DNA of 64,000 nt from JANWXD01 sp037446115 (GCA_037446115.1 JBBIJF010000002.1:62001-126000), one strand, 5' to 3'; positions 33,497 to 42,775 are shown, counted from the first letter of the stretch. The notes: generated by a model not told the origin, from the letters alone. Made by a program: numbers and translations.

Positions 33497-36400
33497 CTCG
33501 CCGGAGCCGTCTTGGCGGGACACAGGCCACGGTAGAACGGGCAGCGAAAGCACTGCTCGCCAGGTCGGAGGCGGAAGTCGAGACGTTCCTGCGCCTCCCG
33601 GAAGGTGCGGACCGCACGCTTCGCGGCTTCCAACTCCTCGGGGCCGATGGGGACGGGAACCGCGACTCCCGGCCGGAGAAAGTACACCCAGGCCTCATGC
33701 GGCCGCCGACCCAGCAGGCGCTCGAGCGCCACTGCATAAAGCTGCAACTGAATGGCGTATGAGGCCGCGCGGGCCGGTGCCTCGGACGCCGGGAGCTGGT
33801 CCGATTTGTAATCCACGATCACGAGTCGCTCGTTCTCCTCGAACCACAGATCCACCTGCCCGCGCAGGATGAGATCTTCGATCTCCATCACAAAGTCGAA
33901 TTCCCGTTCGGCGGTCGCGGCGCGCGCCGCTCGCCGCCCGAGCTCGCTCGACTGGAAACCCGCAGCGAGCTCCCGCGCCTCGGCGTTGCCGTCCACTTCT
34001 TTGCCCGCGAGCAAGGCGTGGACCTGCTGGCCGAATTGAATGGCATCCGGCAGCAGGAGTTCATCGCCTCCGCTCGGAATCTCAGCCTCTGCGGGCCCGG
34101 GGCGGCGCGGGGGCAGCTTCTCCCACCCCAGGTAGCGAGCCAGGTAGTAGCGCCGTGGGCAGTTCTGATAGAGCACGAGCGAAGTCACCGAAGCCGCGGC
34201 GTCGTGCTGGCCGGTCAGCGCCGGAGGATCCAGCAACACGGGCTGGTCCACGGCGGGCGGAGCGGCGGAGGAAGCGCCCGCTCCGGGTGCGGGCTGCGCG
34301 CGCGTGCGCCAGAGGCGCACAACGAAATCCGCATCCTGCGGTGTGTAGAGAACCGGCTCGGGATCTTCCAGCTCCGGCGTAATGCCGAGTCCCTTCTCCA
34401 CAAGCTTGGGCCAGTCCGTTCCGGGCCTCCCGGTGCGGGCAAAGGAGAGGACCAGGTGTTCTTCGGCACGCGTCATGGCAACGTACAACAGCCGTTGCTC
34501 CTCACCGTGCTCCCTTTTCTTGAGGTCTTCCAAGGCTCTGACGTACGCGAGGTCTTTTACGGAGTTTTCTTTCCCGGCAGGATCCTTCCATTTGGCTCCG
34601 AGGCCGTCCGGCCCGAGCAGCAAGGCTGCTCTCCGGCGGTTCGGTCCTTTGTGCATCGCGGCCACAAAGACAATGGGAAACTCCAGCCCTTTGGCCTGGT
34701 GTATGGTCATCAGGCGCACGACGTCGGAGGCGTCATCCGGCGGCGCCTCGGGCTCTCGCTCCATGCGCCGGCGGATCTCGAGGCGCTCGACTAACTCACG
34801 GAGGCGCAGCGGCCTCTGGCGGCAAACTTCGCGGACCAAGCCGAGAAACTTCACCGTATTGGCGCGGGCGCGCCCGTCGGCCGCCAGTTCGTAGCCGGAG
34901 GCGTCCAGAAACTCGGCAAGGAGCCGGTCCGCAGGCACCTCATCCCGCAGCTGTCTCGCCCGCCGGAGCCGGTCGCGGAATGAGCGCAGGCGCGCCAGGT
35001 CCTCTGCGTCGAAGGCGGAGATATCCTCGTGGTCCAGACGCCACAGAGCGACACCCAGACGGCCGAACGCTTTCAACCGCAGCAGCGTTTCATCTCCGAC
35101 ACCCACCAGGGGCGACCGCAGCACCGTCGCCAGGGAAACCTCGTCGCAGGTGTTGGCGATCACACGCAGCAGGTGCAGCATATCCCGGGCCTGTCGCGTC
35201 TCAAAAAAGGCCTTGCCGCCTGCCATCAAATAGGGAATGGCGAACTCCCGAAACGCCGCCTCGAGCGGCGGCATGGCGTTCATGCTCCGCACAAGCACCG
35301 CGACGTCCCGGAACCGTGCCGTGCGGGGTCCGTCCGGCGTTTGCACTTCGAGGGAGCCCACCAGTTCTGCAATCCTCTGCGCCACCCACCGTGCTTCCGT
35401 CATCGCCGCCTTCTCGCTGTTGTCTCCGCGCCCGATGATCACCTCCACGGACGGCGAAGCCTTCGAAGGAAACGCGCGCCTGGCCTCGAGCCGGTGCGGC
35501 TCGACGCCGTCAACACTCTGAAAGACCCGGTTGACGGCCTCGAGGATTTCCGGCCGGCTGCGGTGGTTTTCCCGTAGCAGGTCCACGACCTTGCCGGCCA
35601 TAGCGATCTGGTCGCGGTAGTGACGGAACACCTCGGGCTCTGCGTAACGGAATCCGTAAATAGACTGGTTGATGTCGCCGACTGCAAAGAACCGGTCGGG
35701 AAGGCGGAGCAGATCCAGCAAGCTCCACTGCAACGGATCCGTATCCTGCATCTCGTCCATCAGCACGTGTTCAAAGCCGGCGCGCACCTTGTCCAAAACG
35801 CGCGGATTGTGTCGGAGCAGGGACAGGGACCGTTCGATCAGATCGGCGAAATCCAGCGCACCCTGCCGGCGTTTTCGTTGCTCGTAACGGCGGTGGACTT
35901 CTTGCAGCGCCTCGAAGAGGAGGCGCCGCTCGGCCGCGAAGGTGGCGCTTACCTCGGACGCTTCCCGGCCCGCGGAGCCGGCCTTCGGGCCGGGATGGGG
36001 CGCCGGCGCAGGGTCGAGCTCGTCCAGGCTGCGTCCGGCGGCTCGCACCGCGCGGTAAGCCTGAATCAGAGAAAAGGCCAGGTTTTGGGGTTCAGCAAAC
36101 GACCTGAGCAGCGCGCGAAATTCCTGAGGTCGCGCTAGAGAAAGCTCGTCGAGAGCTTCTTCGGCCGATTCTTCCAGAGCTTCGGCACTCTCCGGTTCGT
36201 CGAGGATCACGAACTGCGGGTCGAGCCCGGCCTCGAGAGCGTGGTCCCGCAGCAGGCGGGCGCAGAAGGCGTGAATCGTCGAAACGTAGGCCCGCTCCAC
36301 CTGGCGGCGAATGTCCGGGCGATGGGCGAAGGCTTTCACGAGGCGCGCCTTGATCTCGGCCGCGGCCTTTTCGGTGAACGTGATGGCCAGAATCCTCAGG

Positions 36401-36537
36401 GGCGAGATGCCCTGCTCCACCAGCCACCGGAAGCGCTCCACCAGAACGCGCGTCTTGCCCGAGCCCGGCCCGGCCGAGACGCAAACATCCTGGCCGGTGC
36501 GCCGGGCGGCCTGGATCTGTTCCGGCGAAAGGTTCAA
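33493..36537 (-). CDS. addA: AddA-type helicase-nuclease (RecB-like), double-strand break repair
   Basis: A 1014-residue UvrD/RecB-type helicase fused to a PD-(D/E)xK nuclease. Helicase motifs: LSPEQ (Q motif, 3-7), GPGSGKT (Walker A, 23-29), ITFTEKAAAEIKARL, VSTIHAFCARLL, HVLMDEMQDTDPLQW (Walker B), GDINQSIYGFRYAE, RLMTIHQAKGLEFPIVF and YVAMTRAEEHL. Nuclease: RGQVDLWFEE, VIVDYKSDQLP and IQLQLYAVAL. Cysteines flank the nuclease (NCPRRYYLARYLG, then EQCFRCPFYRGLC) in the pattern of an Fe-S staple. With AddB it resects broken DNA ends for recombination. The start overlaps the addB stop (ATGA). Confidence 0.92.
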   Translation of the reverse strand: MNLSPEQIQAARRTGQDVCVSAGPGSGKTRVLVERFRWLVEQGISPLRILAITFTEKAAAEIKARLVKAFAHRPDIRRQVERAYVSTIHAFCARLLRDHALEAGLDPQFVILDEPESAEALEESAEEALDELSLARPQEFRALLRSFAEPQNLAFSLIQAYRAVRAAGRSLDELDPAPAPHPGPKAGSAGREASEVSATFAAERRLLFEALQEVHRRYEQRKRRQGALDFADLIERSLSLLRHNPRVLDKVRAGFEHVLMDEMQDTDPLQWSLLDLLRLPDRFFAVGDINQSIYGFRYAEPEVFRHYRDQIAMAGKVVDLLRENHRSRPEILEAVNRVFQSVDGVEPHRLEARRAFPSKASPSVEVIIGRGDNSEKAAMTEARWVAQRIAELVGSLEVQTPDGPRTARFRDVAVLVRSMNAMPPLEAAFREFAIPYLMAGGKAFFETRQARDMLHLLRVIANTCDEVSLATVLRSPLVGVGDETLLRLKAFGRLGVALWRLDHEDISAFDAEDLARLRSFRDRLRRARQLRDEVPADRLLAEFLDASGYELAADGRARANTVKFLGLVREVCRQRPLRLRELVERLEIRRRMEREPEAPPDDASDVVRLMTIHQAKGLEFPIVFVAAMHKGPNRRRAALLLGPDGLGAKWKDPAGKENSVKDLAYVRALEDLKKREHGEEQRLLYVAMTRAEEHLVLSFARTGRPGTDWPKLVEKGLGITPELEDPEPVLYTPQDADFVVRLWRTRAQPAPGAGASSAAPPAVDQPVLLDPPALTGQHDAAASVTSLVLYQNCPRRYYLARYLGWEKLPPRRPGPAEAEIPSGGDELLLPDAIQFGQQVHALLAGKEVDGNAEARELAAGFQSSELGRRAARAATAEREFDFVMEIEDLILRGQVDLWFEENERLVIVDYKSDQLPASEAPARAASYAIQLQLYAVALERLLGRRPHEAWVYFLRPGVAVPVPIGPEELEAAKRAVRTFREAQERLDFRLRPGEQCFRCPFYRGLCPAKTAPAS

Positions 36538-39245
36538 TCCATCTCCTCCGCAGCTGCCGCGACGGCAGGAGCTGCGACCTCGACGCGGCAGACGTCTCGG
36601 AACAGGCAGTACTCGCAGCGGTCCGGATCAGCGGGGTCCGGGCGGATCACCCCGGCAAGGATGCGCTCAAACGCCTCGGCCGTGCGACCGCGAGCCATGT
36701 TACGTAGCTCCCGGAGGTCCAGGTTGCGGGTCTTGCCTGGGGGCGGTGCCACACCCCAGCCCCCCCATGTGGGTGGTTCGCGTACGCCCGCCAGCTGAAC
36801 CGCGACCACGCGGCATCCCCAGCACTGCTCGGCGGCGAGCGTGTACAGGCCGGCTTGAACCAGCCGTCCTTCCTCGTGGCCCCTGATCCGTTCGCGGATC
36901 CGGTCCGGTCCGGTGTACTTATAGTCAACAATCAGCACCTCGCGGTTCGGCCGGGTGTCCAGGCGGTCAATCCGCCCCCGGATGCGTAATCCGTCCGTGA
37001 GCTGGAACTCGAATTCCTTTTCGGTGTGCGCGGTGGTGAAGCCGGGGAAGTGGAATGCGGCCACGAAGCGTTTCAAATCGCGCTCGAGCGCAACGCGTAC
37101 TGCCTCGCGCGCGTAGCCGGGCGGGATCCTCCGGCCCCTGACCCACTCGTCGAAGACGGTTTCGAACAACTTCTCGAAGTGGCGCTCTCCCTGCGCCCAC
37201 CGCTGAAGGAACTTGTGAGCCATATCACCGCGCGCCGCAAAGCCCAGCCGGTCGGCGACCGTTTCCGGAGGCCCTTCGAGATCCAGCGTGTAGCGGGCAA
37301 AGAACAGAAACGGGCACTGTAGAAAATCCTCGACGCCGGTGGGCTTCAGGATGCTGTTTTTCCGGGCAATCTCCGACTGTAAGTGCGCATCGGTTACCTG
37401 AACGCGTCGCGAGCGAAGCGGCAGGTGCAACGGGCACGGGCGCACCACAGTCTCCACCGTCTCCTCCGCCGCCGGGGTACCGGCGAGAAACTCATCGAGC
37501 AAAAACGAGCGCAGGTTCTCGTCGCCTTTGGCGTTATACCGGGACCAGCTCAGCACGAGCTTCGACGTCGCGCGCGATACCGCCGTCTGCCACAGGAACC
37601 GTTCCTCTTCCTCGCGGTCAGCCGCCGCCGGCACCCAGTAACCGGCCGCCTTGAGCGCGCGGCGAGTGTCCTCATCCAGCAGGGGATCTTCGGAATGGTG
37701 CACCGGAAACTCGCCCTCGACCAGGCCGCAGACAAACACAACCGGCAGCTCCCACTGTCTTGCCTCGTAAGCATCCAGCAGGTGAACGACGTTGCGCCGT
37801 CCATCGGGCCGGTAGAGCGCCGCCGTCTCAAATACAACGCTGAGGGTGTCCCAAAACTCTGTGAGAGAAACCGGATGCGCCGCGGGCAGCGAAGAAGCCG
37901 CCTCTTCCAGGGCGGCATGATACGCTTCGAGCGCCCTCGCCTGGCGGCGCCATAGCAGAGCGACCTCATGCGGCTCGCCGCCCTCGGGCCGAGCCGGACG
38001 GAAAAGATCGGCCAGCCCGGCAAGCCGGCTGCACCACTCAGCCGGCGGCGCCTGCGCATCGCGCCACGAGCCGATCTGCTCCAGCTTCTCCAGGAAGCGC
38101 TGCACGCCCGGCGCACGGGCGAGGCCGCGTAGCGACTCCAAGCCCCGGCCGGGGATCCGCCCCAGCACGTCAAACTCAAAGCGGTCCGTCCCGGCCCGCC
38201 GTCCTGCTCCCGAGGCAGTCATCATCACCGCGGCGAGCACCTTCTCGTGGTCCCAGTCGGAAAGCAGAGCCTCGACGACGGCCGAAAAGAACCGGATCAC
38301 GGCTTCGTGCGCCAGGCGCCGTCCGGAGTAGCTGCGCACCGGGATGCCGAATCGCGCCAAGGTCGTCTCCAGGGCTGCGGCTACGGGAGCCGCCGAGCGC
38401 ACAATGACCCCCATTTCACGGAACGGCCGCCCCGCTGCCGCTTCTTCAAGGATGCGCCGGGCAATCTCACCCAATTCCTGATCCAGGCTCGGCGCTGTGA
38501 CCAGACTGACTCGGGGGCAGGGTCGCACGCGCGCAAGACGCTCTTCGCGAAAACCCTGGGCAAGCAAGGAGCCACGCACCGGCTCGGAACCGGGCCACTC
38601 GGGCAGCGAGACTGTCAGCGCCGCATGCCGCGCCGCCGCCTCCACGACCGCAAGTTCCGGACCAGAGAATGTGGAAAAGCCGTCCAGAAGCACTTCAGAG
38701 ATTCCCGGGAGTCCCGCGGCTTCGATGCGCGCAGCGGCTTTGCGGAGACGGCGGCCCCGAAGCAGGAATCCGCCGGCGGCCAGGATTTTTTCCGTCTCGG
38801 CATAAACATCCCCCAATGCGGAAACGACCGTGTTCCTGGAGCCGTCGCCTGTTATCGAGCGCAACGCTGCGGCATCGCATTCTGCCGAAGAAAGCTCTTG
38901 AATTACCCGCGCCAGAGAAGACTGAAAACCCGGAAACGAAGCCACCTCTCGGAAGGCCGGCGGTGAGACGCTGTCGAGCGCCCGGCGCACGGCCAGAACC
39001 AGGCGCGCCTCGGAGGGTTCCGGCGAGTCCTCCACCCAGGAAGCCACGAAGCGCGACAATGTTGTGATCGTTTCGGGCCGGAAGACGAAGCCTTCGCGCG
39101 CCAGTTCGTTACGGAGATGCTCCGCCATGGTGGCGGTGGGCACGACCAGGCGGAAATCCCAGCTGCGCTGCGCCAAGCGGGACCGCACCCGGTCCAGGAT
39201 GCGTTGCGTCTTGCCCGAGCCCGGAGGCCCCACCAGCAGCGTCAT
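36534..39245 (-). CDS. addB: AddB-type helicase-nuclease subunit
   Basis: A 903-residue partner of AddA. The N-terminus has an intact Walker A (LLVGPPGSGKTQRILD), followed by a divergent helicase core. The C-terminal nuclease domain carries RGRIDRLDTRPN, VLIVDYKYTGPDRI and LVQAGLYTLA, with the Fe-S staple cysteines in VEDFLQCPFLFFARYTL and DRCEYCLFRDVCRV. A Pro/Gly-rich insert (GGWGVAPPPGKT) interrupts the distal part of the nuclease domain. The ATG at 39245 starts the canonical N-terminus. TATACT lies ten bases upstream, and only AAGAGA resembles a ribosome-binding site. It precedes addA in a two-gene operon with a 4-bp overlap. Confidence 0.88.
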   Translation of the reverse strand: MTLLVGPPGSGKTQRILDRVRSRLAQRSWDFRLVVPTATMAEHLRNELAREGFVFRPETITTLSRFVASWVEDSPEPSEARLVLAVRRALDSVSPPAFREVASFPGFQSSLARVIQELSSAECDAAALRSITGDGSRNTVVSALGDVYAETEKILAAGGFLLRGRRLRKAAARIEAAGLPGISEVLLDGFSTFSGPELAVVEAAARHAALTVSLPEWPGSEPVRGSLLAQGFREERLARVRPCPRVSLVTAPSLDQELGEIARRILEEAAAGRPFREMGVIVRSAAPVAAALETTLARFGIPVRSYSGRRLAHEAVIRFFSAVVEALLSDWDHEKVLAAVMMTASGAGRRAGTDRFEFDVLGRIPGRGLESLRGLARAPGVQRFLEKLEQIGSWRDAQAPPAEWCSRLAGLADLFRPARPEGGEPHEVALLWRRQARALEAYHAALEEAASSLPAAHPVSLTEFWDTLSVVFETAALYRPDGRRNVVHLLDAYEARQWELPVVFVCGLVEGEFPVHHSEDPLLDEDTRRALKAAGYWVPAAADREEEERFLWQTAVSRATSKLVLSWSRYNAKGDENLRSFLLDEFLAGTPAAEETVETVVRPCPLHLPLRSRRVQVTDAHLQSEIARKNSILKPTGVEDFLQCPFLFFARYTLDLEGPPETVADRLGFAARGDMAHKFLQRWAQGERHFEKLFETVFDEWVRGRRIPPGYAREAVRVALERDLKRFVAAFHFPGFTTAHTEKEFEFQLTDGLRIRGRIDRLDTRPNREVLIVDYKYTGPDRIRERIRGHEEGRLVQAGLYTLAAEQCWGCRVVAVQLAGVREPPTWGGWGVAPPPGKTRNLDLRELRNMARGRTAEAFERILAGVIRPDPADPDRCEYCLFRDVCRVEVAAPAVAAAAEEMD

Positions 39246-39283
39246 TCTCTTGCCCAGTATAGGAGAGGGGAGCGAGTGCGGCT

Positions 39284-40711
39284 TCAGTGAATAATCTGGG
39301 CGCGGAACACGTACAGGCGTGTTGAAGGATCGGAGTAGACGTCGGGACTGACCCCTGCCTTCATCGCCAGAGCCTGGAAAAATCGCTCCGCATCCCAGCC
39401 GCGGCCGGCGGCCACTTGAGGCAGAAGCAGCCCCTGATGACCGCGCGCGTTCAGCAGGGCCCCATGCTCGTTGACACGAAAGCCGCTCCGGTCGGGGATG
39501 CGCTTCAGGGGGGACAGGATGGAGATCTCCACCTCGATACCGGTCTCGTCCGGCTCCACCGGCGGGAAGCGCCGGTCCTCGAGGGCTGCCGCCATGGTCA
39601 GCTCCGGGATGATCTCCCACAACGGCCGATCCGCGATGCTGCGGCCCAGGCAGCCTCGCAGTTCTCCGTTCTTGTGCAAGGTGACGAAGGCAGCCCGACA
39701 TTGCTCCAGTCCCGCAAGCGGCGGCATGTCGGGGACGGGCGGGCGCCGCGATCCGGTTTGCTGATACTGGCGCAACGTGTTCCGTGCCAGTTCGAGCAAC
39801 GCGGTCTGCTCGCCGGGGCCGAGCTGCAAACTGCTCCAGGGATAGTACGCCAAGGCAGCGTAACTGACGGAGTGATGAAAGTCGCCGGTGATCTCGCCCG
39901 AGGTCTGATAGTCCAGCAGATCCTGGAAGATCTCATCGCGGTCGTCAAACTGGCGGAGCGTCGCCAGCAGCAGCCCGATCGGCGCATAACCGCAGACCGT
40001 GGCCCGCGTCTCTCGCAGCACTTCGAAGAAGAAGGTGTCACGGAGGCTGCCGGCCGCCTCGACGACCTTGTAATCGAGCTCCCGCAGGCGCTCACTCACT
40101 TCGCGATCCACCGGGAAGGGCTGGAAAAAGAAGGCCGCACCGAAATGGGTGAAGTCGGAGCTGGCAAGCGCCACCGTGTCCGGACCGATCCACGAAGCCA
40201 GCCGCACGGCCGCCCGCTGGCGCGCTTCGCCGCTCAAATCCCCGACGTAGAGGGGGACGAGCTTTGCCTCCGGCACCGCTCGCTGCAGCAGCGGCAACTG
40301 AATCTCGACGGAATGGTCGCACAGCAGGCGCTCCTCCACGAGACGAAACGGCTCGAACCCGGCCAGATCCGCCACGGCCTCCCGGTCCACTTCCAGCTCT
40401 CCGAGGGGCGTGCGGTAGGCGTCGGTATCCGGAATCGCTATGCCCGCCGGTCCGCCCCGGTGGGAGAAGCCGAGCAGCAAGACCCGCCGCGGCTTCCAGG
40501 CTTCCAGACGCCGGTACACCGCGGCCGCGACGGCGCCAGAGTAGATCAGGCCTGCATGCGGGACCACGAAGGCGGCCGCGCGCGGCTGGAGCTCGCCACC
40601 GGTGCGTTCCTCCGAAGTGCGCCAGAGCCCGCCCAGCAGGTCATTGAGTTGGACCGCATCCGCCGGGTACCAGGATCCGCTGTACGGCGAAATGTGGGCA
40701 GCTCGAGGCAT
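39284..40711 (-). CDS. Fused AmmeMemoRadiSam system proteins B (Memo-like) and A (AMMECR1)
   Basis: A 475-residue natural fusion. Residues 1-285 are the Memo/AmrB domain, with SPYSGSWYPAD at the start, VVPHAGLIYSGAVAAAVY, LLGFSHRGG, DHSVEIQLPLLQ and SSDFTHFGAAF, whose His residues match the Memo metal-site pattern. Residues 300-475 are the AMMECR1/AmrA domain (FVTLHKNGELRGCLGRS, DRRFPPVEPDE, LLNARGHQGLLLPQVA). In the three-protein 'AmmeMemoRadiSam' set the third partner is a radical SAM enzyme, which is not adjacent here. The biochemical role of the set is unsettled. AAGGAG lies about 6 bases before the ATG, and TACAAT occurs 38 bases upstream. Confidence 0.88.
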   Translation of the reverse strand: MPRAAHISPYSGSWYPADAVQLNDLLGGLWRTSEERTGGELQPRAAAFVVPHAGLIYSGAVAAAVYRRLEAWKPRRVLLLGFSHRGGPAGIAIPDTDAYRTPLGELEVDREAVADLAGFEPFRLVEERLLCDHSVEIQLPLLQRAVPEAKLVPLYVGDLSGEARQRAAVRLASWIGPDTVALASSDFTHFGAAFFFQPFPVDREVSERLRELDYKVVEAAGSLRDTFFFEVLRETRATVCGYAPIGLLLATLRQFDDRDEIFQDLLDYQTSGEITGDFHHSVSYAALAYYPWSSLQLGPGEQTALLELARNTLRQYQQTGSRRPPVPDMPPLAGLEQCRAAFVTLHKNGELRGCLGRSIADRPLWEIIPELTMAAALEDRRFPPVEPDETGIEVEISILSPLKRIPDRSGFRVNEHGALLNARGHQGLLLPQVAAGRGWDAERFFQALAMKAGVSPDVYSDPSTRLYVFRAQIIH

Positions 40712-40769
40712 CGGAGCTCCTTTTCTGCGGGCCCGGCCCCGCTACTCGTATTGTAGTCCCCGCCGCAGC

Positions 40770-41645
40770 TCACCGTCCCTGGCCGGGAACGGCCGCGGCC
40801 TCCCACAGGCCTGCAAGAATCGCGCTCACTTCGCCAAGCGTCATGCGGTAGGCGGCACGATCGTGTACATCCCGATGGCTCACGCACGCCACCAGTCGCT
40901 CGGCCCAGAGGCGTGCTGCGGGAAACTTCACTTCGAGGGCACTCAGGAAACGGGGCAGCTCCTCCCAGTCCCTTTCGGAGAATCCCAGCCGCGTATCCGC
41001 CCAAAGGGCCGCAACGGCGGCCATCTGACAGGGGGCAAGCGGCGCGCCTACGGCCTGCCACTCCAGCCGCTCCAGCGCAGCGTTGAGGTTTCGGACCCAG
41101 TAGCTGCGCCAGGCGATGCCGCGGCGGTCCATCTCTTCGCGGATCAGGACGTGCTGCACGATGTCCCCTGCGTGCACGGCCAGACAGGAGCGCTCCCCTG
41201 CCTCATACGGCGGAGCGCCGTAACCGAGAGCGGCCAGCCAGGCGTGGCCGAACTCGTGTGCGATGACGGCCTCTTCGGCCTGCTCCCACTCCGAGGCCAG
41301 GGCCATGTTGAGCACTACGAAGGAGAAGCGTCCTTCGGCCCCGGAGTACGTCACGCTCATAGCATGTGTACGGACGAACTGTTCCCGAAACGACTCTTGA
41401 AGAAGGAACCGGCTCAGTACCGGGCGTGCCTCCGTATCCGGAGGCAGGACCAGCTCGTTACGCTCCGCATCCGTATACACACGCGCCAGCACCACTTTGG
41501 TTTGCCCCTGGGTTTCAATCTCCGCCCTCCACCGAGCCAGTTGCGGGCTTAGCCGGACGGACGCGGACCCGCTACCGGCCGCCACTGCGGCCAGCGCGAG
41601 AAACCAGTTGAGCCACGCCCCCACCCTGGCCACTGTAGCACGCAC
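40770..41645 (-). CDS. Exported protein with HExxH metallopeptidase-like motif
   Basis: A protein of about 290 residues with an N-terminal hydrophobic signal (AWLNWFLALAAVAAGSGSAS) and a central zinc-peptidase motif (AVIAHEFGHAWLAALG: HEFGH). A candidate downstream ligand region is ERSCLAVHAGDIVQHVLI, with EE and His residues. I do not recognise the family. A secreted metalloprotease or inactive relative is possible. The start is uncertain: the frame opens with TTG at 41684, which would overlap the divergent YncE gene by 25 bp. GTG codons at 41645, 41633 and 41624 are alternatives; I use 41645. It is co-oriented with the Memo/AMMECR1 gene, 58 bp downstream. Confidence 0.65.
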   Translation of the reverse strand: MRATVARVGAWLNWFLALAAVAAGSGSASVRLSPQLARWRAEIETQGQTKVVLARVYTDAERNELVLPPDTEARPVLSRFLLQESFREQFVRTHAMSVTYSGAEGRFSFVVLNMALASEWEQAEEAVIAHEFGHAWLAALGYGAPPYEAGERSCLAVHAGDIVQHVLIREEMDRRGIAWRSYWVRNLNAALERLEWQAVGAPLAPCQMAAVAALWADTRLGFSERDWEELPRFLSALEVKFPAARLWAERLVACVSHRDVHDRAAYRMTLGEVSAILAGLWEAAAVPGQGR

Positions 41646-41659
41646 CGTTACAATGAGAC

Positions 41660-42775
41660 GTGATCCTGGACCGTCGCTCTGCAATCCTTGCGGCGACGTC
41701 CGCTTTGTGCGCGTGCTTGCGGCGGCGCTCGGTGCCTCCGGCGGGCCTGGTGTTTGTCGCCAATCAGGAGGGGCGCAATCTCGCGGTGGTGGATCTCAGC
41801 GCCCTGGCGATGATATACCGTATCGAACTCGAAGCGGCTCCGACGCTGGTGGTCGCGCACGAGGGGCGCGGAGCGGTCTACGCTTTGCTGGGCGAGGCGG
41901 GAGCCGTGTTCGAAGTCGAGGCCGCCGACTGGAAGGCGAGGCGCACGGTCCGGATTGCCGAGCGCTGCCTGTCCATGCGTCTGGCCCCGGACGAGCTTAC
42001 ACTTTGGGTGCTTTGCGGCGAGCCGCCGCAGCTGGTGGCCTTGAAGCTCGATCCGCTTCAGGTGGCTCACCGCGTCGTCTTGCCGTTCGAACCCCTGGAT
42101 TTCGATTTGACCCCCGGCGGCCGGCTCTGCGCCGTGAGTTTCGGCGCCAGGGGAGCCGTCGCCCTGTTCGATCCCTCCGCGGGCCGGGCCGGGCATCCGA
42201 TCCAGCTGAGCGACGCCGTAGGGCTCCTGCGCTTTCGTTCCGACGGGCGCCACCTGCTGGTGGCCAATACCGGGGCGCGGATGCTCTCGATTCTGGAGGC
42301 GCCGGCGGGCCGTACGGTCGTCCACTTGCCTCTGGCCGTACGGCCCGATTACCTGTGCTTCAAGCCGGACGGCGGACAGCTGTTCATTACCGGCGAAGGC
42401 ATGGATGCCGTCGTCATTGTCTACCCGTACAGTACGGAGGTGGCCGGCACCATCCTGGCCGGCCGCGCACCCGGGCCCATGGCCGCCTCACAGTCCCCCG
42501 ACTATTTGTTCGTGGCCAACCCTGCCACCGGAGACGTCACGATCGTGGATATTGAAGTCCACCGCACCATCGCGGCGGTTGCCGTGGGTACCGAGCCGTG
42601 CTTTATCGCGGTAACGCCTGACAGCCAATACGCCCTAGTGCTTAACCGCCGCTCCGGAAACATGGCCGTGCTGCGCATCGCGGACATTGTTCCCACCCGC
42701 ACGCGCTCGGCCCCGCTGTTCACCGTCATTCCGGTGGGCTCGGGGCCCGTCAGTGCTGCGATCAGTCGCGTCTAG
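41660..42775 (+). CDS. YncE/YVTN-type beta-propeller protein, probably exported
   Basis: A 371-residue protein made of seven-bladed-propeller repeats of the YncE/YVTN type. Repeat units include LVFVANQEGRNLAVVDL, HLLVANTGARMLSIL, LFITGEGMDAVVIVYPY, YLFVANPATGDVTIVDI and YALVLNRRSGNMAVLRI. The N-terminus has RR followed by a hydrophobic run with cysteines (ILAATSALCACL), so Tat export or lipidation is conceivable but neither motif is clean. The function is unknown; such propellers usually bind partners or cofactors. The GTG start at 41660 has TACAAT five bases upstream and no ribosome-binding site. The first bases face the divergent HExxH gene. Confidence 0.78.
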   Translation: MILDRRSAILAATSALCACLRRRSVPPAGLVFVANQEGRNLAVVDLSALAMIYRIELEAAPTLVVAHEGRGAVYALLGEAGAVFEVEAADWKARRTVRIAERCLSMRLAPDELTLWVLCGEPPQLVALKLDPLQVAHRVVLPFEPLDFDLTPGGRLCAVSFGARGAVALFDPSAGRAGHPIQLSDAVGLLRFRSDGRHLLVANTGARMLSILEAPAGRTVVHLPLAVRPDYLCFKPDGGQLFITGEGMDAVVIVYPYSTEVAGTILAGRAPGPMAASQSPDYLFVANPATGDVTIVDIEVHRTIAAVAVGTEPCFIAVTPDSQYALVLNRRSGNMAVLRIADIVPTRTRSAPLFTVIPVGSGPVSAAISRV

